This document shows, piece after piece, positions 6,251-12,002 of a stretch of 15,841 nucleotides of DNA. Numbering within the stretch: position 1 is the stretch's first letter; each line of letters opens with the position of its first letter. The notes below the pieces were generated by a model. The model was not told the origin of the DNA. It was given only the letters and a program-made list of their open reading frames with translations, and searched no databases. Origin of the DNA: an uncultured Oscillospiraceae bacterium (GTDB taxonomy: Bacteria; Bacillota; Clostridia; Oscillospirales; Oscillospiraceae); the NCBI GenBank assembly GCA_934533005.1, contig CAKTBC010000039.1:1-15841 (forward strand), written 5' to 3'. A program made the translations under genes and the position numbers.

Positions 6251-7321
6251 TTACGCCATCGCCTGGATCTGCGCAAGGAGATCCTTATCCCAGGTGTCGG
6301 AGATGGGATCGGCGAGGTAGGTCTCGAGGACGTGGTCGGCGAACGCGGCGACGTCGGCCTCGTAGATGGTCAGACCCTGCTCACGCAGGAAGTCCTGAAC
6401 TTCGCTCTCGGTCTTGAGATTCTGCTCGTCGCAGGCGACGCGGGCGGCCTCAACGGCTTCCATGACCCAGCCCTTCTGGGTGTCGGTCAGCTTGTTCCAG
6501 GTGTTGAGGTTGATGGTCGGCCACACGGAGTCGACGAGGTGGTTAGTCAGGGAGATGGATTTCTGCACTTCGTAGAACTTGGCGGACTTGACGGTGGGCA
6601 GGGGGTTGTCCTGGCCGTCAACGGTGCCGGTCTGAAGAGCCAGATAGAGGTCGTTGAAGCCAACGGCGGTGGGGTTCGCGCCCATGGCCTTGCCGAGGAA
6701 CACCCAGGCGTCGGAGTTCGGCATGCGGAGGTTGATGCCCTTGAGATCCTCGGGGGTCTTGATCTGCTTGTCCTCCGAGAGGGAGATCTGACGGGTACCA
6801 AGATAGAAAGCGCCGAGCGGGAGAATGCCCTGCTCTTCGGCGACCTTCTGGAACATGGCCTGGCCGATCTCACCGTTGAGGACCTTGGTCATGTGGTCAT
6901 AGCTCTGGAAAACGTAGCCGGCGGTGAACATGGAGATCCAGGGGGAGCCGTCGGTCAGCCAGGAAGCGGAGGAGTAGATCATGTCGACGTCGCCGTTCTT
7001 GAGCGCGTCGTGCTCGGTGTCCTGACCGTACAGCGTGCCGGAATCGTAGCACTCAACGGTCATGTTGCCGCCGGAGATGGATTCGAGGGTCTCCTTGAAG
7101 ACCTTCTGCGCGGCGCCGTGGGCGTCGGTGGGGACGGCAGCAATGGAGAAGATGAGGTTGACCGGTTCGCCGACATCGTTCGCCGGCTCCTCGGCAGCGG
7201 GCTCGGCGGCAGGCTCCGCAGCGGGCGCGGCCGTGGGTTCGGCCGGGGCGGCGGTCTGACCGCATGCGCACAGCGCAAACAGCATAACGAGTGCGAGAAG
7301 CATTGCGATAGATTTCTTCAT
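6251..7321 (-). CDS. dctP: TRAP transporter substrate-binding protein (DctP family lipoprotein)
   Basis: A 356-residue extracytoplasmic solute receptor. The start MKKSIAMLLA is chosen because it has GGAGG 9 nt upstream and begins a clean lipoprotein signal peptide with LCAC, cysteine at residue 20; a longer in-frame reading is not needed. An Ala/Pro/Glu-rich linker spans about 21-50. The DctP fold follows, with the carboxylate-binding arginine motif NLRMPNS (R199). Downstream lie the family segments GANPTAVGFNDLYLALQTG (about 214-232) and VDGQDNPLPT, where most relatives have Q-E-N-P. The conserved arginine implies an acid ligand such as a sugar acid, sialic acid or dicarboxylate. It is followed by the small and large permease genes and a DapA-type lyase, and preceded by an IclR regulator 77 nt upstream on the same strand. 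Confidence 0.94.
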   Translation of the reverse strand: MKKSIAMLLALVMLFALCACGQTAAPAEPTAAPAAEPAAEPAAEEPANDVGEPVNLIFSIAAVPTDAHGAAQKVFKETLESISGGNMTVECYDSGTLYGQDTEHDALKNGDVDMIYSSASWLTDGSPWISMFTAGYVFQSYDHMTKVLNGEIGQAMFQKVAEEQGILPLGAFYLGTRQISLSEDKQIKTPEDLKGINLRMPNSDAWVFLGKAMGANPTAVGFNDLYLALQTGTVDGQDNPLPTVKSAKFYEVQKSISLTNHLVDSVWPTINLNTWNKLTDTQKGWVMEAVEAARVACDEQNLKTESEVQDFLREQGLTIYEADVAAFADHVLETYLADPISDTWDKDLLAQIQAMA

Positions 7322-7350
7322 TTCTTTGCCTCCTTTTGATTTTATGCAAA

Positions 7351-7373
7351 CTGCGGGTCCTGTCTGCCCGCAG
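7351..7373 (-). other. Intercistronic hairpin between regulator and TRAP genes
   Basis: CTGCGGG (7351-7357) pairs with CCCGCAG (7367-7373) around a 9-nt loop. On the minus strand it is followed by TTTGC, too short a T-run for a strong terminator. It may be a weak attenuator or an mRNA processing or stabilising element 5' of the binding-protein cistron. No convincing separate promoter for the binding protein is seen in this gap. Confidence 0.5.
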
Positions 7374-7398
7374 ATATGCCCGGGAAAACGGATCGTAC

Positions 7399-8160
7399 TC
7401 AGGCGTACAGCCGCTCTCGGATCCGCTGCGTGATATCCAGCAGAATGTCGGCGCACTCCTGAAGCTTCCGGTCGGTCATGACCGGCGCGGGGCCAGAGGA
7501 GCTGATCCCCGCAACGAGCCGGCCTCTGGCGTTATATACCGGCACGCCGGCGCAGCGGACGTTTGCTTCGTGCTCGCAGTTGTCGATGGAAAAGCCCCGC
7601 TCGCGGGTGGCGCGCAGCTCCTGAAGGATCTGCGCGGTGTCGGTGATCGTCTGCGGTGTGTGCGCCGGAACGGTTTCGGGGATCCGGGAGAGCCATTCAT
7701 CCGGCGGGAGGTTGGCAAGGATGGCCTTTCCGATGCCCGTGGTGCAGAGCGGCGCGCGCTCTCCGCAAATTTCACGGTACGGCAGCTCCTTCATCCGCGC
7801 GATCGGGTGGGCAACATATAAGTACAGAACATCCGTTTCGTACGGGATACCGAAGTAAACGACCTGCCCGGTGCGCTCCGCGGCCTCCAGCAGGAGATCG
7901 TATACCGCGTGGGGATAGCCCAGGTGCTGGTTGATGATGAAGGCGTGCTCCAGCAGCCGGTACCCGAGAGAGTATTTCCGGTTGGGCATCTGCTGGAGAT
8001 AGCCGGTTTGACAGTAGGTGGATATGATGTTGTGCGCGTTGGATTTTCCGATGCCGAGCTTTTCGGCAATCTCGGTGACGCCGAGCTCCGGCTCCTCCAC
8101 CGAGAAACAGTCCAAAACGCGGAGCGCTTTCGCAAGCGAGCTGACTTTCGGTTCACTCAT
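7399..8160 (-). CDS. IclR-family transcriptional regulator
   Basis: A 253-residue regulator. The start ATG (complement of 8158-8160) has GGAGGGG 6 nt upstream; a longer in-frame reading lacks this site. The N-terminal winged helix-turn-helix is SSLAKALRVLDCF then LGVTEIAEKLGIGKSNAHNI (about residues 7-49), followed by GYLQQMPNRKYSLGYRLLE, the wing and linker typical of the family. The C-terminal effector domain (about 75-250) carries the usual CTTGIGKAILANLPPDEW and CAGVPVYNARGRLVAGIS segments. IclR proteins bind small carbon-source metabolites. Sitting first in the operon with the TRAP genes and the lyase, it most likely controls this operon, its own synthesis and perhaps the divergent YhcH-type gene. 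Candidate operators lie in 8192-8401. Confidence 0.92.
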   Translation of the reverse strand: MSEPKVSSLAKALRVLDCFSVEEPELGVTEIAEKLGIGKSNAHNIISTYCQTGYLQQMPNRKYSLGYRLLEHAFIINQHLGYPHAVYDLLLEAAERTGQVVYFGIPYETDVLYLYVAHPIARMKELPYREICGERAPLCTTGIGKAILANLPPDEWLSRIPETVPAHTPQTITDTAQILQELRATRERGFSIDNCEHEANVRCAGVPVYNARGRLVAGISSSGPAPVMTDRKLQECADILLDITQRIRERLYA

Positions 8161-8191
8161 ACAGTCCCCTCCGCATCCGGCATTTCTTTTG

Positions 8192-8206
8192 TTCTCTAAT
8201 AGAGAA
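8192..8206. promoter_or_regulatory. 15-bp perfect palindrome, candidate operator
   Basis: TTCTCTA and TAGAGAA flank one central base. It lies in the 5' leader of the iclR gene, about 15-30 nt downstream of the expected transcription start. IclR proteins commonly bind palindromes of about this length, so autoregulation is plausible. The link to this regulator is inference. Confidence 0.5.
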
Positions 8207-8228
8207 TAAAGTTTCTGATTACGATACA

Positions 8229-8257
8229 ATTATAGCTCTGAGCGGAAAAATATGCAA
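8229..8257 (-). promoter_or_regulatory. Sigma-A-type promoter of the iclR-TRAP operon
   Basis: On minus, TTGCAT (complement of 8252-8257), a 17-nt spacer, then a perfect TATAAT (complement of 8229-8234). The -10 lies about 69 nt upstream of the regulator start codon, leaving a leader that contains the 15-bp palindrome. The same TTGCAT-17-TATAAT arrangement occurs before the glycosidase gene at 11580-11608. Confidence 0.7.
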
Positions 8258-8303
8258 TAAGTAAGTTGATTTTCCACAAAAACAACATGGCGAATTATAG
8301 ATA

Positions 8304-8322
8304 CTTGTGTATCATACACAAG
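8304..8322. promoter_or_regulatory. 19-bp perfect palindrome, candidate operator
   Basis: CTTGTGTAT and ATACACAAG flank a single C. It lies between the two divergent promoters, about 45 bp upstream of the iclR -35 and about 60 bp upstream of the -35 of the YhcH-type gene. The position suits an activator or a shared repressor. The style resembles both IclR and GntR sites, and only an IclR gene is nearby. Confidence 0.55.
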
Positions 8323-8355
8323 TTTTCGGCTTTGCTGTTCTGTATGGCGCAAAGA

Positions 8356-8401
8356 ACGGAAAACGCGCTTTTTTGAGGGTACTTGCTTCGCGGTTTTCCG
8401 T
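8356..8401. promoter_or_regulatory. Separated inverted repeat around the yhcH-type promoter -35
   Basis: ACGGAAAACGCG (8356-8367) and CGCGGTTTTCCGT (8389-8401) are inverted copies differing by one inserted base, with 21 bp between them. The right arm occupies the spacer between the -35 and -10 of the plus-strand promoter, so a protein bound there would block transcription. It could equally fold as an RNA or DNA hairpin. Confidence 0.4.
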
Positions 8402-8411
8402 GAATTATAAT
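8383..8411 (+). promoter_or_regulatory. Sigma-A-type promoter of the yhcH-type gene
   Basis: TTGCTT (8383-8388), a 17-bp spacer and a perfect TATAAT (8406-8411). The expected start near 8418 gives a leader of only about 18 nt that still contains the ribosome binding site. Confidence 0.7.
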
Positions 8412-8435
8412 GGGCGGCGAAAGGGGAGTGCATCC

Positions 8436-8885
8436 ATGATCTACGATACCATCGAGCATATGGGGCAGTACCGCTGCCTGAGCAAAAACCTTGCCAGGGC
8501 GCTGGACTTTCTGACCGGCTCTGATCTCCAAAGCCTGCCGGACGAGCGCGTGGAGATCGACGGCGAGCGGGTATACGCATTCTTTCAGCGCTACGATACG
8601 AGACCGGCAAACGACCGCCCGGAGGCGCACAAAAACTATATCGATATCCAGTATGTGATTGAGGGCGAGGAGCTGATCGGCGTTGCGCCGCTCTCGTCCA
8701 TGAAGCGGGAGATCGAAGCCCACCCGGAGCGGGATATCTATTTCTACGAGGGCGAAACGGCAAAAATTCTCATCGGGAACGGCCGGCTGGCGATCCTCTT
8801 CCCGCAGGACGCCCATGCCCCGTGTATTGCCGCGGGCGAGAGCAGACCCGTGCGGAAGGTCGTTGTCAAGGTCGCCGTGGAGTAA
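8436..8885 (+). CDS. YhcH/YjgK/YiaL-family protein (DUF386)
   Basis: 149 residues, the usual length. The start ATG at 8436 has AGGGGAG 7 nt upstream and begins the standard MIYDTIEHMGQY; in-frame sequence further upstream overlaps the promoter and is not coding. Family motifs are present: YAFFQRYDTR, then HKNYIDIQYVIEGEE (about 66-80) and FPQDAHAPCI (about 125-134), whose histidines and acidic residues form the presumed metal-binding cupin-like site. Family members occur in sialic-acid and sugar-acid operons (YhcH with nan genes, YiaL with the 2,3-diketogulonate TRAP operon of E. coli). They are thought to act on sugar anomers or tautomers. Divergent from the iclR-TRAP-lyase operon, it probably serves the same pathway. 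A terminator follows the stop immediately. Confidence 0.92.
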   Translation: MIYDTIEHMGQYRCLSKNLARALDFLTGSDLQSLPDERVEIDGERVYAFFQRYDTRPANDRPEAHKNYIDIQYVIEGEELIGVAPLSSMKREIEAHPERDIYFYEGETAKILIGNGRLAILFPQDAHAPCIAAGESRPVRKVVVKVAVE

Positions 8886-8894
8886 AAGTTCTAT

Positions 8895-8945
8895 AAAAAA
8901 CCCCGGAGCCGGTGCGCTTTTGCGCATTGGTTCCGGGGTTTTTGT
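8895..8945. terminator. Bidirectional intrinsic terminator between convergent genes
   Basis: AAAAAACCCCGGA at 8895-8907 pairs with TCCGGGGTTTTT ending at 8943. An inner stem GCGC/GCGC with a TTTT loop caps the hairpin. T-runs exist on both strands, so it closes the plus-strand YhcH-type gene and the minus-strand envelope operon, whose last stop codon begins at 8945. Confidence 0.92.
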
Positions 8946-10495
8946 TATTCGGTCACGGCATCCATCGCCGCGGCATACCATGTGCCGTTCGATCGGACGA
9001 ACGCAAGCTCGTAGGCATTCTGCATGTTGTAGTTTTTCTGCTCCTGCCAGGCATTGGCGGTAAAGTCTGCCTTGTAGCGGATGGTGCAGACGAAGCAGTC
9101 TTCGCCGACATACGAAAAATCGGTAAACGTCAGCTCGTCGTAGGTCACGCTTGTGGCCGACGCCCAGATCATCGCGTCGGTGGAGTTCTGGACGTACTGG
9201 TAAAGATCGGTCGACCACAAAATACAGTCGAGCAGGCCGTAGTAGCGGCGCATCGAGTCGCGTACCGCGGAGGACATTTCCACGGTCTCGTCTGCCACGT
9301 CCTTGCGAGACAGACTGAGATTGCCCTGAAACGCGCGCGAGCTGTAGTCAATGTAGCGGTTGAAGAAGTATTTCACGCGATCCTGCACGGCGCTTTGCAG
9401 CGCCTCGTCGTTCGGACGGAAGAACATGATCTGTCCGCTCTTTCCGACGAGCGGAGAGAGCACAGTACCGTCTGCGGCGGTGGCCTGCACATCCGGCACG
9501 GAGCAGAGACCGTCAAACGACCAGTGCACGGTGTCGTAGGCTGCGTCGCCGGTATATTCCTCCAGACCGCGCAGGATGCCGCGGTCGGTGTTCTGCGCGT
9601 CGCCGGGCGTGAGCACCGCGCCGCAGAGCGTCACGGTGACGTCCGCCGGGGCGCTGATCGAAACGCTGTAGCGCGGCACGGGGAGAACATAGCGCGTGAC
9701 GCCGTCGCCCGCGTCCGCCTCGGGGGCGATCTCGTCGCCCGCGGCGTTCGTCACGGTGATCGCGCCGTACATCTTCTCCACGCGGTAGCGCGTCAGGTGC
9801 GGCACATCGGTGAAGCGCGCCTCGATCTCCGAAAGATCCTCAATGGCAACATCCCGTTCTGCGATCTGCGCGTCGGTAAGCTCGATGCCGTTTATATACA
9901 CCGGCTCGTCCGGGAGCGCCGTGATCTCCACGGCGGTGCTGCGGAGATTGCGCAGCGCCTCGCACGGCGTGATGCTGCCGACCTGCCAGAGGTGCTTTCC
10001 GAAGCCGAGCTCGCTGCCGGGCTGCGCCGCAAGGGTCACGGCGCACACGTCCACGCCGCCGCAGCGGACGATGAACTCCGGTGCGTCCGCGGCGCCCTCG
10101 GAGGCGCGGCGGTAGGAAAACTCCTTGCCGGACAAGAGCGCGGTCTCGTATTCGGTATAGAGCGCTGCGGCGTCGTCAAACTCGCCCGCGCTCTCCTCGA
10201 TCGAGGTTTTTACATAGCCGAGCCACGTTTCCCGCGCCGTCGTCTCCATGAGAGAGTCCATGACGTGCTCGGGGCGCGAGCGCTCGTACACGCTCAAATA
10301 CTTATAAAACACCGCGCAGCCTGCGCCGGCCAGAACGAGCCAGACCGCGGCATAGATCAGCAGAAAGCGCCGCCAGCGGCGCTTCGGACGATCCGGCTCC
10401 CGCTTCGGGCGGGATGCGCTCCGTCTCGGCGCGGGAGAGGTCTCCGTTTCCGGGCTTTCCGGTGCGGCGGAGGTCTCGTAATTTTTCTCGTCCAT
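8945..10495 (-). CDS. Single-pass membrane protein, possible TcaA/NTF2-like extracellular region (516 aa)
   Basis: The start MDEKNYETSA is 2 nt after the stop of the upstream glycosidase-domain gene, and the shared GGGGGCG/TGA region suggests coupled translation. A Pro/Ser/Arg-rich cytoplasmic segment (about 1-43, many RPKR repeats) precedes one membrane segment at about 44-64. A long extracellular part follows. The stretch VYINGIELTDAQIAE resembles the repeated 'vyvNGk' elements of TcaA-type envelope proteins. The last ~150 residues show a helix-rich part with FFNRYIDYSSRAF and then strands ending YELAFVRSNGTWYAAAMDAV, which looks like an NTF2-like fold. These fold comparisons are inference and no family is assigned firmly. 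Its partner suggests a role at the cell wall or surface glycopolymers. A longer in-frame upstream reading overlaps the neighbour and was rejected. Confidence 0.85.
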   Translation of the reverse strand: MDEKNYETSAAPESPETETSPAPRRSASRPKREPDRPKRRWRRFLLIYAAVWLVLAGAGCAVFYKYLSVYERSRPEHVMDSLMETTARETWLGYVKTSIEESAGEFDDAAALYTEYETALLSGKEFSYRRASEGAADAPEFIVRCGGVDVCAVTLAAQPGSELGFGKHLWQVGSITPCEALRNLRSTAVEITALPDEPVYINGIELTDAQIAERDVAIEDLSEIEARFTDVPHLTRYRVEKMYGAITVTNAAGDEIAPEADAGDGVTRYVLPVPRYSVSISAPADVTVTLCGAVLTPGDAQNTDRGILRGLEEYTGDAAYDTVHWSFDGLCSVPDVQATAADGTVLSPLVGKSGQIMFFRPNDEALQSAVQDRVKYFFNRYIDYSSRAFQGNLSLSRKDVADETVEMSSAVRDSMRRYYGLLDCILWSTDLYQYVQNSTDAMIWASATSVTYDELTFTDFSYVGEDCFVCTIRYKADFTANAWQEQKNYNMQNAYELAFVRSNGTWYAAAMDAVTE

Positions 10496-10497
10496 GC

Positions 10498-11547
10498 TCA
10501 CGCCCCCTCCGGCAGCACGACAAACGCCGTGGGAATGTTGCGCGGCCCGGTGACAGACGCGCAGTTGTTGATGATCTCGCCGCCGTATACCATGACGCTC
10601 GAGGAGCCGCCGTCGAGATTGCCGGCGTTCACCGCGCCGTATTCGAGCATGACATCGGCCACGTCCTGCATCGTGGCGCCGAGCGTGTTGATCGACCGTC
10701 CGTCGAGCACGAGCAGCAGCACGCTTCCGTCGGCGCACTGGCCGATGGCCGTGCGCGGGTTGACGCCGCCGCCAAAGTTTTTCGACTGGAGCTCGCCGTT
10801 GATGATGAGCGAGGAGGCAAGACCGTCGTGCGTTGTGAAGCTCACGGCGTTGGTGATGCCCTGCGCCACGGCCTCGTCTCCCGTCATCGTGCCGACGTGG
10901 AGGATATAGTCGCCGTCAAAGCCGACAACGTTGTATTTTGTGCCGCCGTTTCCGTGGCGGACGACGCCCTCGGAAATGACCAGCCCCTGCGGTACGCCGC
11001 CGTTGCCGCGGCCGTTTTCGTCGTTGAAGCCGCCGGCGTTGATGCCGGCAACGGCGTTATACTTCTCCACAAGCTCCGTGAGCTGCATGCCGGGGATACT
11101 CGCGCTGAACTCCTTGGCGGAAATGCCGAGCACGATGCGCGACGGATCGCGCACGATGAGCATTTTCCCCTTGGCCGTACCGTGTGTGATCGCGATGAGC
11201 TCCATGCCGCCGTCCTCGCTGCCGGTCTCGCCGGGCGCTGCGGGGGCAATCTGGATGAGCGAGGTGTTGACCGTTTCGGTCTCGTCGGTCTCCGTGCTCT
11301 CGCTCTTGAAGGAGTCCACCTCCTCCTGTGAAAGGAAGATGTTCGGGATCCACTGAATGGCGCTCGTTTCGCGCATGGAACGGCAAAATTTCTCCGTCAC
11401 CGTCGGGGAAGGCCCCTTTTCCAGCACCCAGATCACGCCGAGAAGCGTGACGAGAATGAGCGCGAGCGTAACGAGAAGAAAAGCACCCACCCGCCCCAGC
11501 GGGCGGAGAGCGCGTTTTTTCGGTTTGGTTTGTTCGTTCGGCTGCAT
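10498..11547 (-). CDS. Phosphodiester glycosidase-domain (NAGPA-type) membrane protein
   Basis: 349 residues. A basic cytoplasmic start precedes one membrane segment at about 19-42, then an acidic Ser/Thr/Glu linker (about 79-94), then the phosphodiester glycosidase (NAGPA/DUF2233) domain from about 115 to the end. Diagnostic motifs are VAGINAGGF (about 166-174), NPRTAIGQ (263-270) followed by LLVLDGR (278-284), and NAGNLDGGSSS (307-317). In this family such motifs form the active site of the enzyme that uncovers mannose-6-phosphate, and of bacterial homologues acting on exopolysaccharide or teichoic-acid-like phosphodiesters. The start ATG has AAGGAG upstream and a good sigma-A-type promoter about 33 nt further. 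It is the first gene of a two-gene operon with the 516-aa membrane protein, probably acting outside the cell on a surface polymer. The true substrate is unknown. Confidence 0.93.
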   Translation of the reverse strand: MQPNEQTKPKKRALRPLGRVGAFLLVTLALILVTLLGVIWVLEKGPSPTVTEKFCRSMRETSAIQWIPNIFLSQEEVDSFKSESTETDETETVNTSLIQIAPAAPGETGSEDGGMELIAITHGTAKGKMLIVRDPSRIVLGISAKEFSASIPGMQLTELVEKYNAVAGINAGGFNDENGRGNGGVPQGLVISEGVVRHGNGGTKYNVVGFDGDYILHVGTMTGDEAVAQGITNAVSFTTHDGLASSLIINGELQSKNFGGGVNPRTAIGQCADGSVLLLVLDGRSINTLGATMQDVADVMLEYGAVNAGNLDGGSSSVMVYGGEIINNCASVTGPRNIPTAFVVLPEGA

Positions 11548-11579
11548 GATGCAGCTCCTTTCTGCGGGGACTTTTTTTC

Positions 11580-11608
11580 ATTATATCCGGGAAAGCGGGT
11601 AAATGCAA
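11580..11608 (-). promoter_or_regulatory. Sigma-A-type promoter of the envelope operon
   Basis: On minus, TTGCAT (complement of 11603-11608), a 17-nt spacer, then a perfect TATAAT (complement of 11580-11585). The -10 is about 33 nt upstream of the glycosidase start codon. Confidence 0.75.
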
Positions 11609-11676
11609 GGGAGGGACGCAGGAAAAACGTTAAGACCGCATAAGACGGCAAAGGGGAGGAGCAGAGCCCCTCCCCT

Positions 11677-11709
11677 GAGCGTGTCAAAAAAAGTATTTTT
11701 GACACGCTC
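11677..11709. terminator. Perfect 14-bp stem, terminator-like
   Basis: GAGCGTGTCAAAAA pairs with TTTTTGACACGCTC around a 5-nt loop. The A/T tract lies inside the stem rather than after it, so it is not a classical terminator. It could be part of a dispersed element. Confidence 0.45.
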
Positions 11710-11907
11710 TCAAACGAGACCCACTGCGTTGGGCTCTCGTTTGAAGGGGCTGCGGCTCACCGCAGCGCACTCGCTGTGCGCCGTCGGCGCACAACTCGCA
11801 CGTTTGCGAGCCGAAAAGTATTTTCTCCGACGTACACGCCGCCGGAGAAAATGATCAAAACTTTATTTGCGCCTGCGGGCGCAAACTCTGCGAGGCTTTT
11901 TCGACAG

Positions 11908-11940
11908 CCGTAGGGGAGGGGCAGAGCCCCTCCCCTACGG
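11908..11940. terminator. Perfect 15-bp GC-rich hairpin downstream of the ABC operon
   Basis: CCGTAGGGGAGGGGC pairs with GCCCCTCCCCTACGG around AGA. Together with the GGGGCGG hairpin at 11957-11989 it directly follows the adaptor stop at 12003 on minus. On that strand the next bases are CTGTCGAAAAAGCC, without a T-run, so any termination would not be of the simple intrinsic kind. Confidence 0.45.
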
Positions 11941-12002
11941 GTACAAGTCAAAGGATCCTGTAGGGGCGGGGCTCTGCTCCGCCCACAGGAGACCTATGGA
12001 AG

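Larger units (their letters stand above)
11653..11989. repeat. Gene-free block of consecutive hairpins (REP/MITE-like)
   Basis: The 455-nt gap between the ABC adaptor and the glycosidase gene holds no credible gene, but about ten successive inverted repeats. They are 11653-11675 (GGGGAGG core), 11677-11709 (perfect 14-bp stem), 11710-11744 (10-bp stem TCAAACGAGA), 11750-11765, 11775-11793, 11795-11810, 11821-11851 (9-bp stem TTTTCTCCG), 11866-11885, 11908-11940 (perfect 15-bp stem) and 11957-11989 (GGGGCGG core). The first and ninth share a nearly identical 23-bp palindrome with GCAGAGCCCC inside. Palindromes with this core are, from memory, dispersed many times in Oscillospiraceae genomes. 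The stretch likely also ends transcription of the ABC operon on minus. Confidence 0.8.

Noticed and set aside
7322..7456. 45-residue N-terminal extension of the TRAP binding protein
   Set aside because: It overlaps the end of the IclR gene and precedes the signal peptide. The internal ATG at 7321 has a strong ribosome binding site.
8307..8435. 43-residue N-terminal extension of the YhcH-type protein
   Set aside because: It runs through the -35 and -10 promoter elements; the family start MIYDTI is at 8436 with its own ribosome binding site.
8912..10909. 665-codon open frame on plus
   Set aside because: Antisense shadow of two minus-strand genes with membrane segments and conserved motifs. 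It begins inside a terminator and has a low-complexity His/Arg/Val-rich composition.
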